Assembly (NCBI RefSeq): GCF_900112845.1
Contig: NZ_FONG01000001.1
Location: forward strand, 558,001-622,000
Reading direction: 5' to 3'
Origin: Actinacidiphila alni
GTDB lineage: Bacteria > Actinomycetota > Actinomycetes > Streptomycetales > Streptomycetaceae
Length of the DNA: 64,000 nt
The notes under the pieces: model-generated
Told to the model about the DNA's origin: nothing
The model's input: the letters and a program-made list of their open reading frames with translations, nothing else
The model's database searches: none
Position numbers and translations under genes: made by a program
Shown here: piece by piece, positions 33,622-41,642 of the stretch
How positions within the stretch are numbered: position 1 is the first letter of the stretch
How the letters are laid out: the number at the start of each line of letters is the position of its first letter

Positions 33622-34072
33622 CCGCCGCGACCGGCCGAGTGGCCGATACTGCTCGGTAACAGAATACGATGCCTTCAAGGGGCTGGCTCGGTCGCTTCAC
33701 GATATGCCATTGATGTCAATTGCCCTTTCGGCGGAACCCCCGTGCGCCATATGCCGTTTACCGCACGGGATTAGTTCCGCAGGACGCGCCGCAAGGGGGG
33801 TGATTCAGCCGTGGGAAGGACCGTGCCGGTACCGGGACGGACCACGAAGTCCCATGTCAGAGCGGTGGGAGCCGAGTTGACATGGTGCCCCACCGTCGAT
33901 TCCAGGCCACCTCTGGATGTGGACGAAGGATTGCTCTTCTTTCCTGATGAATCGGCGGGATCATTCGTATGGTGACCCCGCGTTCGGTGGCGTGTACCGC
34001 GTCGAGGACGATGGGTCACTGCCTGATCCAAGGTCTGACCCCCATCCATGGCCGATGGCCTGAAAGGCTCCC
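33622..34072. other. 451-bp lower-GC intergenic region
   Basis: Between the STAND ATPase and the KAS III gene. It is visibly richer in A/T (for example around 33700-33770) than its flanks, which suggests promoters. Apart from the 54-codon frame at 33811 listed separately I see no coding sequence. No strong hairpin follows the stop at 33621. Confidence 0.4.
33811..33975 (+). CDS. Possible small protein of 54 aa
   Basis: A frame from GTG 33811 to TGA 33973-33975, preceded by AAGGGGGGTGA about eight bases upstream, which resembles a strong Shine-Dalgarno site. The product begins VGRTVPVPGRTTKSHVRAVG and ends LLFFPDESAGSFVW: basic first half, acidic second half, one Cys. It matches nothing I recognise. 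Reality rests on the ribosome site only. Confidence 0.3.
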   Translation: MGRTVPVPGRTTKSHVRAVGAELTWCPTVDSRPPLDVDEGLLFFPDESAGSFVW

Positions 34073-35074
34073 ATGAAAGCTGAGATCGCCGTGCCAGACG
34101 GCGCACGGCACACCCGAATTCTCGGTGTCGGCGCGTACCGGCCCCGGTCGGTCGTCGACAACCACGAAGTCTGTCGATACATCGACTCGTCGGACGAATG
34201 GATCCGCTCCAGGACCGGCATCGTCACCCGCCGCTGGGCCGGTCCCGACGAGACCCTGGGTGTGATGGCCGAGCACGCCGCGAGCAAAGCGATCGCGGCG
34301 GCAGGTCTCACCCCCGACCGGATCACCTGTGTGATCGCCGCCACCTTCACCCACCTGATGCAGACACCGGCGATCGCGACCGAGATCGCCCACCGGATCG
34401 GCGCCACCGAAGCCGCGGCCTTCGACATCACCGCGGGCTGCGCGGGCTTCGTGCACGGCGTGGTGCTCGCCTCCGACGCCGTACGCGCCCGGGGCGGCCA
34501 CGTCCTGGTCGTCGGCGTGGAGCGGATGACCGACCTGCTCGACCTCAGTGACCGTTCGACGGCATTCATCTTCGGCGACGGCGCGGGGGCCGTCGTAATC
34601 GGCCCGTCGGACACCCCGGGCATCGGCCCGGCGGTCTGGGGCGCGGACGGCTCGCAGGCCGACGCGATCGAGCAGACGGCACCCTGGGACGTGCTCAAGG
34701 ACGACCCCACCCACAAGTTCCCCGCACTGCGGCAGGACGGGCAGCGGGTCTTCCGCTGGGCGGTCTACGAGATGGCCAAGGTGGCCAAGGAGGCGCTGGA
34801 CGTGGCGGGCATCGGCCCGGCCGACCTCGACACGTTCATCCCGCACCAGGCGAACGAGCGCATCATCGACAGCATGGCCAAGTCCATCGGGCTGCCGCCG
34901 GACGTCACGGTCGCCAAGGACATCGTGACCAACGGCAACACCTCCGGCGCGTCCATCCCACAGGCCATGGAGGCCGTACTCGCCTCGGGCGCGGCGCACT
35001 CCGGGGACACCGCCCTGCTGCTCGGCTACGGCTCAGGACTGTCCTACGCCGCGGTCGTCGCGACCCTGCCGTGA
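34073..35074 (+). CDS. 3-oxoacyl-ACP synthase III (KAS III/FabH-like)
   Basis: 333 aa, the usual length. The catalytic triad is complete: C123 in ITAGCAGFVHG, H258 in IPHQANERI and N289 in NGNTSGAS. KAS III condenses an acyl-CoA starter with malonyl-ACP; FabH-like copies outside the fab operon often prime specialised fatty acids or polyketides or form esters and amides. ATG 34073 has a modest ribosome site (GAAAGG). No ACP or FabF gene is adjacent, so it is probably a secondary copy. The quinone reductase 197 bp downstream is separated by a strong hairpin. Confidence 0.92.
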   Translation: MKAEIAVPDGARHTRILGVGAYRPRSVVDNHEVCRYIDSSDEWIRSRTGIVTRRWAGPDETLGVMAEHAASKAIAAAGLTPDRITCVIAATFTHLMQTPAIATEIAHRIGATEAAAFDITAGCAGFVHGVVLASDAVRARGGHVLVVGVERMTDLLDLSDRSTAFIFGDGAGAVVIGPSDTPGIGPAVWGADGSQADAIEQTAPWDVLKDDPTHKFPALRQDGQRVFRWAVYEMAKVAKEALDVAGIGPADLDTFIPHQANERIIDSMAKSIGLPPDVTVAKDIVTNGNTSGASIPQAMEAVLASGAAHSGDTALLLGYGSGLSYAAVVATLP

Positions 35075-35123
35075 CGCACGGCGCGGCCGCCGGCTCCCGG
35101 CCGGCCGCGCGCGGCACCCTGCA

Positions 35124-35160
35124 CCGGCCGCCGCTCCCTCACCGAGGGGGCGGCGGCCGG
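35124..35160. terminator. Strong hairpin after the KAS III gene
   Basis: CCGGCCGCCGC (35124-35134) pairs with GCGGCGGCCGG (35150-35160), and CCCTC/GAGGG extends the stem inward. It lies 50 bp after the stop at 35074 and should end that transcript before the quinone reductase gene. Confidence 0.75.
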
Positions 35161-35270
35161 CGCCGTCACGGCCGCCGTCCGCGTCACAGCGTGCCGGGCG
35201 ATCGGCTCTAGATACCAGGAGGACAAGCGGAATCCCACTCATGACATGTGACGTAGAAGGCGAGTAGCCG

Positions 35271-36191
35271 ATGAAAGCCCTGGTCACCACGGACAGCCCC
35301 GACTGTGCCTTACGGCTCGACGCGGTCGCGGAGCCCGAACCGCTGCCGACGCAGGCGCTCGTCACCGTCAGCGCGGTGGCCGTCAACCGCGGTGAACTGA
35401 CCGCGATCGGCGAACTCCCGCCGGGCGCCCGGCTGGGCCGGGACGTGGCGGGCACCGTACTGCGGGCGGCGGCCGACGGCTCGGGTCCTGCCGCGGGCAC
35501 CCGGGTGGTCGGCCTCGCCGACGGCGACGGCTGGGCGGAGCGGGTCGCGATCGACACCCGCAGGCTGGCCCGGCTGCCGGACACCGTGGACTGGGCCGCC
35601 GCCGCGGCGCTGCCCGTCGCGGGGCTCACCGCGCTCTACAGCCTCCAGCGGGCCGGCCGGCTGCTCGGCCGCACCGTACTGATCACCGGCGCGGGCGGCG
35701 GCGTCGGCCGCGCGGCGGTCCAGCTCGCCTCGGCGGCGGGCGCCCATGTGATCGCCTGGGTCGGCTCGGCCGACCGCGAGCACGGTCTCGCGGAACTGGG
35801 CGCCGATGTCGTCGCCGTCTACGGCACCGACCCGGAGGAACCGGTCGACATCCTGCTCGACAGCTGCGGCGGCGACGTCCTCACCCAGGCGTTCCGCCCG
35901 GTCGTGGCCGGCGGCAGCGTCGTCGCCTTCGGCAACACCGCGGGCGCGGAGCTGCGGCTGCCCCGCGACTGGGGGCGCGCCCGGCCGGGCGTCAGCCTGC
36001 ACTACGTCTTCCTCATCGACGAGATCGCCCGGCACGACGTCGCCCACGACCTGGTCTTCCTGCTCCAACTGGTCGTCGAGGAACGGCTGGACCCGCAGGT
36101 CGCCCTGGTGGCCTCCTGGACCGACCCCGAGCCCGTGCTGCGCGGCCTCGGCCGGCGGAGCGTCAACGGCAAGGCCGTGCTCGCGCTCTGA
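35271..36191 (+). CDS. Zinc-free quinone oxidoreductase-type MDR dehydrogenase
   Basis: 306 aa, medium-chain dehydrogenase/reductase superfamily. The N-terminal catalytic domain has VNRGELTAIGELPPG and LGRDVAGTV, and the nucleotide-binding segment is VLITGAGGGVGRAAVQLAS, close to the AxxGGVG motif of NADPH:quinone reductases. No Cys/His cluster for catalytic or structural zinc is present. It probably reduces quinones or enones with NADPH. GC-rich hairpins follow the stop. Confidence 0.9.
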   Translation: MKALVTTDSPDCALRLDAVAEPEPLPTQALVTVSAVAVNRGELTAIGELPPGARLGRDVAGTVLRAAADGSGPAAGTRVVGLADGDGWAERVAIDTRRLARLPDTVDWAAAAALPVAGLTALYSLQRAGRLLGRTVLITGAGGGVGRAAVQLASAAGAHVIAWVGSADREHGLAELGADVVAVYGTDPEEPVDILLDSCGGDVLTQAFRPVVAGGSVVAFGNTAGAELRLPRDWGRARPGVSLHYVFLIDEIARHDVAHDLVFLLQLVVEERLDPQVALVASWTDPEPVLRGLGRRSVNGKAVLAL

Positions 36192-36231
36192 CGGGGCGGG
36201 GGCCGCCGCGGGTCGGTGCCCCGCGGCCGCC

Positions 36232-36270
36232 CCGCCTCCGGCCGCGCGTCCGCTCCGCGGCCGGAGGCGG
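36232..36270. terminator. Bidirectional terminator, 15-bp perfect stem
   Basis: CCGCCTCCGGCCGCG (36232-36246) pairs with CGCGGCCGGAGGCGG (36256-36270) over a nine-base loop. It lies between the convergent stops at 36191 and 36277. A second GC-rich stem (around 36194-36231) precedes it. Confidence 0.85.
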
Positions 36271-36276
36271 GAGTCG

Positions 36277-36930
36277 TCAGGAGCGGGAGAACTGCCCCCA
36301 GGGCGAGTTCTTCTCGTACTTCGGACGCCAGGTCTTGCGGAAGAGCAGCCTGATCGGCCCCGGGACCAGAGCGAGGACCTTCTGCTCGGTGGCGGCAGGC
36401 GCGCTGTCCAGTAGCCAGGGAAAGAACGAGGCGGCCCCCTTGGTGCCGACCCGCCTGCGCTGTTCCTCGCCGAAGGCGTCCCAGTCCTTGGCGCTGACGA
36501 CGGCGTCCACCAGCGGCAGACCCGCTTCCTCCTCATGGTCGAAGTGCGCCGTCAGCGCCTCGCGGAGCGCCGTGACGTCCGCCGGCAGGCCGGTGGTGTC
36601 GCCGGCCGCGAGCCGCGCGTCGACCGCCGCGACCAGCGGGTCGAGCACCGCGTGCTCGGCCTCCATGGCGTCCAGCAGCGCCTTGCGTTCGGGATCGGAG
36701 CCGACCTTGCCGCGCATCGGCGGCCACAGGACGGTGTCCTCGGCGGTGTGGTGGATGTCCAGGTAATACGTGAGATTCGCCCAGCCCGCCTTGAAAGCCC
36801 GCAGGCTCCCGGTCCGCGGGTCGGCCGCCGCGACCAGCCGCCCGAGGTCGCGCCGGAAGGCGTCGTGCACCGCGTACATCATGGTGAAGTCGAGCCGGGT
36901 ATGCGCACTTGAACGGGTGTCGGTACTCAT
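36277..36930 (-). CDS. Hemerythrin-like (HHE) domain protein
   Basis: 217 aa from ATG 36930 with GGAGG upstream. The HHE four-helix domain has likely iron ligands in AVHDAFRRD, LDIHHTAEDTV, AEHAVLDPL and AHFDHEEEAG. Such proteins bind a di-iron centre and sense or handle oxygen, nitric oxide or metals. The C-terminal 55 residues are basic and aromatic (FRKTWRPKYEKNSPWGQF). Single-gene unit; role uncertain, fold certain. Confidence 0.9.
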   Translation of the reverse strand: MSTDTRSSAHTRLDFTMMYAVHDAFRRDLGRLVAAADPRTGSLRAFKAGWANLTYYLDIHHTAEDTVLWPPMRGKVGSDPERKALLDAMEAEHAVLDPLVAAVDARLAAGDTTGLPADVTALREALTAHFDHEEEAGLPLVDAVVSAKDWDAFGEEQRRRVGTKGAASFFPWLLDSAPAATEQKVLALVPGPIRLLFRKTWRPKYEKNSPWGQFSRS

Positions 36931-37066
36931 GCGTGCCTCCAGATGAGTGCGTGCGCGGGTACGTGATCAGATGGTGGCACCGACGCCTGTCACGGTACTG
37001 ACGTCCTGGAAAACCTGTACGAAGCGGCCGTGCGACCGCCGTCCGCGGTCCCGGAGGGGGCCGGGC

Positions 37067-37260
37067 TCAGCCGCCGTCCGCGGCGGCCCGCAGCGCCGCC
37101 TCCAGCCGCGGTCCGACGAAGTCCCGCACCCGGTGCAGCTGTTCGCCCACGGTGCCGCGCGGCACCCCGCGCGGGCCAGCACCGCGCCGACCGCCCCCGT
37201 ATCGACAGCCCCCGCGTCGACAGCCCCCGCGCCGGCCGTAGCCTCGTCCGGATCCGCCAT
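37067..37260 (-). pseudogene. Small gene interrupted by a one-base frameshift
   Basis: ATG 37260 has GGGGAGGG upstream and begins MADPDEATAGAGAVDAGAVD, running to AVLARAG. At the run of four C's (37165-37168, G on the coding strand) the frame goes wrong. One base away the sequence continues as VPRGTVGEQLHRVRDF, then VGPRLEAALRAAADGG and a TGA at 37067. One extra G would restore a roughly 65-residue protein. Either a sequencing error in a homopolymer or a real inactivating mutation. Function unknown. Confidence 0.5.
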
Positions 37261-37333
37261 CCGCCCTCCCCGTTGGCCGGACCCCGTGGCGGACCGTGCT
37301 CGTATCCGCCTCGGGGTGTGTCGTGGCCGCACC

Positions 37334-38116
37334 CTACGTGGTGGCCAGGCCCCAGCAGAGCGCGCCCACGGCGGCGGCCACGTAGGCCAGGGCGGCGGCG
37401 AGCACGATCCGTTGCCGTACGGCCGGCGACCAGGAGGTGCGCGACAGCAGCCAGGCCAGCGCGGGCAGCACCAGCACCGCGTGCAGGCTCACGCCGTGCA
37501 GCGGCTTGAGGTCGCCGGTCGAGTGATACGCCTCCTGCTGGTGCCCGGTCCTGGTGTCCACGACACCACGGGCGATCATCGCGGCGCCCGAGAGCAGCCC
37601 GACCATCAGCAGCGCGAAACCGGCCCGCAGCGCGAGGGCCATCCCGGCGGGCCCCGCGGGCGGCTCGCGGAAGGCCGCCGCGGCGAAGACGGTGAGGACC
37701 ACCACCAGCAGCCCGCCGCCGACGGCCAGCGACATCGCGACCGCGGTGTTCACCGGGGTCTCCATGTCGAAGTGCGACGGCACGTGCCGCCACGCCTGCA
37801 CGGTGATCCCGGTGACCTCCAGGACGCAGTCGGCCGTGAAGAGCGCGAGCAGGACCGTACGGGTCCGCTCGCCGACCGTGAGGTAGGACGTCACCCACGC
37901 GAGGGCGATCAGGGTCAGCCCGAAGGAGACGCCGAAGGTGAAGGGCTTGCGCCAGGACACCGGGCCGTCCCACGGCCCGCCGTCGACCGCGAAGACCGCC
38001 AGGTGGAAGAGCCCGGAGCCGACGAGGACCGCGCCCACCGCGTACGACAGGCGCTCGGCGCCCCGGACCGGGACGCGGCGGGATACGGCGGTGGCTGCTG
38101 CTGCCGTGGCGGACAT
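37334..38116 (-). CDS. Hypothetical seven-helix membrane protein
   Basis: 260 aa from ATG 38116 (AGGAG nine bases upstream). About seven hydrophobic segments are visible (for example LSYAVGAVLVGSGLFHLAVF, VLLALFTADCVLEVTGITVQ, ALLMVGLLSGAAMIARGVV). Conserved-looking polar patches include DGGPWDGPVSWRKPFTFG, FDMETPVNTAVAMS and STGDLKPLHGVSLHAVLVLP, whose His and Asp could bind a cofactor or metal. I do not recognise the family. The frameshifted small gene lies 73 bp downstream on the same strand. Confidence 0.82.
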   Translation of the reverse strand: MSATAAAATAVSRRVPVRGAERLSYAVGAVLVGSGLFHLAVFAVDGGPWDGPVSWRKPFTFGVSFGLTLIALAWVTSYLTVGERTRTVLLALFTADCVLEVTGITVQAWRHVPSHFDMETPVNTAVAMSLAVGGGLLVVVLTVFAAAAFREPPAGPAGMALALRAGFALLMVGLLSGAAMIARGVVDTRTGHQQEAYHSTGDLKPLHGVSLHAVLVLPALAWLLSRTSWSPAVRQRIVLAAALAYVAAAVGALCWGLATT

Positions 38117-38428
38117 GGTGCCGGACTCCTGACCGGGGAGGGAGCGCCGGACGCGGGGGCGCCCGGGCCCGCCCACGGTAGGCGGCGGCCGGTGGGCGGC
38201 GCGTCGTCGTGGGGAAGGCGGGCCGGCTGCTCCCGGGGGAGTAGGCCCGGCCCCCCGGCGTCCCCCGCATGCCGCTGATCGGCCGTCAGGCGCGTGCGGC
38301 GGCCGGGTGTTTCCGCGCGTGCCGCGATTGGGGGAGTCGTCAAACGGTCATAGCATCTGAAAATAGTCTTAAAAGGTCATCGCAGCGCCGCATGGGCGGC
38401 GCGGGCGGTAACGACGGCGAGGAGCGCC
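38117..38428. other. Divergent promoter region upstream of the phosphodiester glycosidase
   Basis: 312 bp between the membrane protein (minus) and the glycosidase (plus). An A/T-richer stretch at 38335-38385 contains two similar decamers, GGTCATAGCA (38346-38355) and GGTCATCGCA (38375-38384), 29 bp apart, which may be direct-repeat binding sites just upstream of the plus-strand start. Otherwise GC-rich with no coding signal. Confidence 0.4.
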
Positions 38429-39715
38429 ATGACCCAGCAGACGGGCGGGCAGATCGCGCAGCGGCGGGACGACGCCGACTCCGCGGAAGCGGCGGGCGGG
38501 GGCGGCGGCCGGCCGCGCCGCAGACGCCTGCTGCCCTGGAAGCACAAACGCGACCTGACGGCGGTTCAGCTGCGCCGCCGCAAGCTGGTCACCCGCAGCG
38601 CCCTCGGCGTCTGCGTGCTGTGCGCCGGCACGGTGGGCTGGTCGGTCGGCCAGGCGCTGACCTACCCGGGCAAGGACAGCAATATGGCCAGGCTCGCCGA
38701 GTGGGCGCGCGACCACGAACTGGGCTTCGTGGTCAACAAGCTGGAGGACGTGCAGTACAACATGCATCCGCCGAAGGTCGGCGGCACCCTGTCGGCCGAC
38801 GCGCTGGCCCGGATGAAGGCCACCGCGCCCGCCACGACGGCCGGCGCCGCCCCGAAGGGCGCGCCCGCCGCGGCCCCGGCGGCCCCGGTGATCCCGCTGC
38901 GCGCCCCGATGCGCCCGCTGGTCACCCCCGGCCTGCCCGGCGAGGGCGTCTTCCGTACGCTCTCCAGCGCGCACGGCCAGCCGATCGTGCAGGGCACCTA
39001 CGTCCGCCCGGACGGCGACCACACCTCGTACGAGGCGGCCGTCGCCTGGATCAGCGGCAAGCACGCCCGCTTCCAGCTGCACCCCGGATTCCGCGAGCCC
39101 GGCGGCACCTTCTCCGTGCCGCCGACCATCCCCAAGGGGCAGCGCACCGGCCTGGTCGCCACCTGGAACGGCGGCTTCCGTGTGACCGACGGCGGCTCGC
39201 GCGGCGGCTTCTACCTCAACGGCCAGACGGCCGGCGACCTGCGGGACGGCGCCGCCTCCGAGGTCTTCTACAAGGACGGCTCGATCCGTATCGGGGTCTG
39301 GGGCCGCGATGTGCACATGACCAAGGACGTCGTCGGGGTCCGGCAGTGCCTGGAGCTGATGGTCGACGGCGGCCGGGTCGTGCCCGACATCGGCGACGAC
39401 TCCAAGTGGGGCGTCACCGACCAGAGCAAGATGTTCGTCGAGCGCTCCGGCGTCGGCGTCACCGCGCAGGGCGACATCATCATGGTCGTCGGGCAGGCGC
39501 TGTCGGCACGGACGCTGGCCGAACTGATGCAGCGTGCGGGCGCGGTCCGCGCCATGCCGCTGGACATGAACCGGGCGTGGCCGTCCTTCATGTCCTACGA
39601 CGGCAGCAAGGACCCGTCGAATCCCAAGCCCACCAACATCCTCGACTTCGAGGACCCGCCGGACCGCTACTACGTGCAGGCCACCCGCGACTTCGTGGCG
39701 GTGTACGCCCGCTGA
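38429..39715 (+). CDS. Membrane-anchored phosphodiester glycosidase (NAGPA/DUF2233-like)
   Basis: 428 aa with GAGGAGCG upstream of ATG 38429. A basic cytosolic tail (residues 1-52, RRRRLLPWKHKRD) precedes one membrane segment (SALGVCVLCAGTVGWSVGQAL), so most of the protein is outside. The C-terminal domain from about 180 has the family pattern ATWNGGFRV, GGFYLNGQTAGDL, ELMVDGGRVVPDIG and MPLDMNRAWPSFM. Related enzymes cleave GlcNAc-phosphodiester bonds, so a cell-wall glycopolymer is a possible substrate (inference). Single gene. Confidence 0.88.
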   Translation: MTQQTGGQIAQRRDDADSAEAAGGGGGRPRRRRLLPWKHKRDLTAVQLRRRKLVTRSALGVCVLCAGTVGWSVGQALTYPGKDSNMARLAEWARDHELGFVVNKLEDVQYNMHPPKVGGTLSADALARMKATAPATTAGAAPKGAPAAAPAAPVIPLRAPMRPLVTPGLPGEGVFRTLSSAHGQPIVQGTYVRPDGDHTSYEAAVAWISGKHARFQLHPGFREPGGTFSVPPTIPKGQRTGLVATWNGGFRVTDGGSRGGFYLNGQTAGDLRDGAASEVFYKDGSIRIGVWGRDVHMTKDVVGVRQCLELMVDGGRVVPDIGDDSKWGVTDQSKMFVERSGVGVTAQGDIIMVVGQALSARTLAELMQRAGAVRAMPLDMNRAWPSFMSYDGSKDPSNPKPTNILDFEDPPDRYYVQATRDFVAVYAR

Positions 39716-39743
39716 CGGCCCCGGGGGCCGGGCGGGCGCCCGC

Positions 39744-40631
39744 TCACGCCATCTGGTCGACGGCCGCCGCCTCGGTGAAGGCGCGGATCCGCGCGGTGGC
39801 CCGCGAGGTGCGCCAGACCGGCCCCCAGTCCAGCGGCGGTGTGTCGTGGAAGGGCACGTACGTCACATCGGGCGGGGTGGGCGAGCGGGTGACGTGCGCG
39901 CCGACGGGGAAGACGCCCTCGCCCGCGCCGACCAGCGCGAGGATCTCCTGGAAGGTCGCGGCCGTCCGGCCGAGTGGGATCGCCAGGCCCGCCGGGGTCA
40001 GCCGGGGCGAGCCCGGTTCGCGCCAGTGGTCGGGCAGCGAGCAGGGCGCCTGGAGCACATCGGCGTGCGCCAGGTCCTCCACCGAGACCGAGCCGCGGCG
40101 GGCGAAGGGGTGCCCGGTGGGCACCGCGAGCATCCGCGGCTCGGACAGCAGCACAGGACCGTTGGCCAGGTCGGGCCCCGACAGCGGCAGACAGGCGATC
40201 AGCAGCTCCAGCGCGTCGGCGCGCAGCCGCTCCAGTGCCTCGGCCATCCGGACCTCGCTGATCTCCACCTCGCAGCCGGGGTGCCGGGTGCGGAAGCGGT
40301 CGGTGGCCCGGACCAGCAGCCGGCCGGCGGCGGCGCCGACGAAGCCCACCCGCAGCAGTCCGGTGACCCCGCGGCCCTCGGCCACGGCCGTCGCGAGCGC
40401 CGCCTCCAGCCGCTCGAAGGCGGGCCGCAGGTCGTCGTGGAGCCGGCGGCCGATCGGGGTGAGCGCCACACTGCGGCTGGTGCGCTCGAACAGGGGGGCG
40501 CCGACGCGGCGTTCGAGCCCGCTGATCACCTGGCTCACTCGCGCGGTGGTCACCCGCAGCCGCATCGCGGTCCTGCCGAAGTGCAGTTCCTCGGCGAGGG
40601 TCAGGAACGTCTCCATCTCGTACCGCTCCAT
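39744..40631 (-). CDS. LysR-family transcriptional regulator
   Basis: 295 aa. The N-terminal winged helix (LTLAEELHFGRTAMRLRVTT, then ARVSQVISGLERRVGAPLFE) is typical and is followed by a periplasmic-binding-like effector domain (LRVGFVGAAAGRLL). It is divergent from an SDR gene; the shared 240 bp contains a T-N11-A palindrome, so it probably controls that gene and itself. Effector unknown. Confidence 0.93.
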   Translation of the reverse strand: MERYEMETFLTLAEELHFGRTAMRLRVTTARVSQVISGLERRVGAPLFERTSRSVALTPIGRRLHDDLRPAFERLEAALATAVAEGRGVTGLLRVGFVGAAAGRLLVRATDRFRTRHPGCEVEISEVRMAEALERLRADALELLIACLPLSGPDLANGPVLLSEPRMLAVPTGHPFARRGSVSVEDLAHADVLQAPCSLPDHWREPGSPRLTPAGLAIPLGRTAATFQEILALVGAGEGVFPVGAHVTRSPTPPDVTYVPFHDTPPLDWGPVWRTSRATARIRAFTEAAAVDQMA

Positions 40632-40653
40632 GCAGGCCCCCTTCCGCGCTCGC

Positions 40654-40672
40654 CGTTAAATGCTACTTAACG
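40654..40672. promoter_or_regulatory. LysR-type T-N11-A palindrome
   Basis: CGTTAA-N7-TTAACG at 40654-40672 contains the T-N11-A core (T40657, A40669). It lies 23 bp upstream of the LysR start codon, in the region shared with the divergent SDR gene, the position expected for an autoregulatory LysR site. Confidence 0.6.
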
Positions 40673-40871
40673 ATCATTCCATGAACCGGAGTTGATCCTC
40701 CCGCATCCGGACCTGATCGTGGCAACCATGTCCCAGCGCCCCTCCGGCGGGGCGACCGGCGCCGAAAGCCGGTTGACATGAATCGGCGGCGCTGCCTAGC
40801 GTCGCGCCCGTATGTGACCGTGGTTCAGGTGGCGGAACGCCTCGATGTGCGGGGCGGGCGGGGAGCGGGAC

Positions 40872-41627
40872 GTGACGGAACAGCAGCGGCGCCGGATCGT
40901 GGTGTCGGGCGGCGGCACCGGAATCGGCCGGGCCACCGCGGCGGCCTTCGCCGCCGGCGGCGACCGGGTGACCGTGCTCGGCCGGCGCGAGCACGTGCTG
41001 AGCGCCGCGGCCGACGAGGTGAACTCCGCGTACGGCAAGGGTCTCGTCGACTTCTTCGCCGCAGACCTGAGCGAGCCGGAGCAGGTCCGCGCGGCCGCCG
41101 CGTTCATCACCGCGGACGGCCCGGTGGACGTCGTCGTCACCAACGCGGGCGGCAATGTCGCCTCCGGCGACGACGGCAGCCTGGAGGGCATCGCGGCCGG
41201 CTACCGCGCGAATTTCGCCGCCAATGTACTGACCGCGGTGCTGCTCACCGAGGCGCTGCTGCCGCACCTGCGGCGGCCCGGCGGCCGGATCGTGCACCTG
41301 TCCTCGATCGCGGCGCTGCGCGGCCCCGGCTCGTACGGCGGCGCCAAAGCGGCCGTGCACGCGTACACCTTCGAACTCGCCCAGCGGCTCGGCAAGGACG
41401 GCATCACCGTGAACGCGGTGGCCCCCGGCTTCGTCGGCGGGACCGAGTTCTTCGGCGACCGCGGCACCCCGGAGTTCATCGCCTCGCGCGTCGCCCAGAC
41501 GCTCACCGGACAGCCCGGCAGGCCGGGCGAGATCGCCGCCGCGATCAAGCACCTGGCCGCGCCCGAGGCCGCGTACACCACCGGACAGATCGTCCACGTC
41601 AACGGCGGTGCGATGCTGGGCCGTTGA
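40872..41627 (+). CDS. Classical short-chain dehydrogenase/reductase
   Basis: 251 aa from GTG 40872, which has GGGAG seven bases upstream. Cofactor motif IVVSGGGTGIGRA (TGxxxGxG variant), NAGG, catalytic Ser in HLSSIAAL and YxxxK in SYGGAKAAVH. These enzymes oxidise or reduce alcohols and ketones with NAD(P). The C-terminus NGGAMLGR is family-typical. Divergent from the LysR gene, which likely regulates it; it meets the MFS gene end to end with 15 bp between stops. Confidence 0.92.
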   Translation: MTEQQRRRIVVSGGGTGIGRATAAAFAAGGDRVTVLGRREHVLSAAADEVNSAYGKGLVDFFAADLSEPEQVRAAAAFITADGPVDVVVTNAGGNVASGDDGSLEGIAAGYRANFAANVLTAVLLTEALLPHLRRPGGRIVHLSSIAALRGPGSYGGAKAAVHAYTFELAQRLGKDGITVNAVAPGFVGGTEFFGDRGTPEFIASRVAQTLTGQPGRPGEIAAAIKHLAAPEAAYTTGQIVHVNGGAMLGR

Positions 41628-41642
41628 CCGGCGAAGGCGGCG

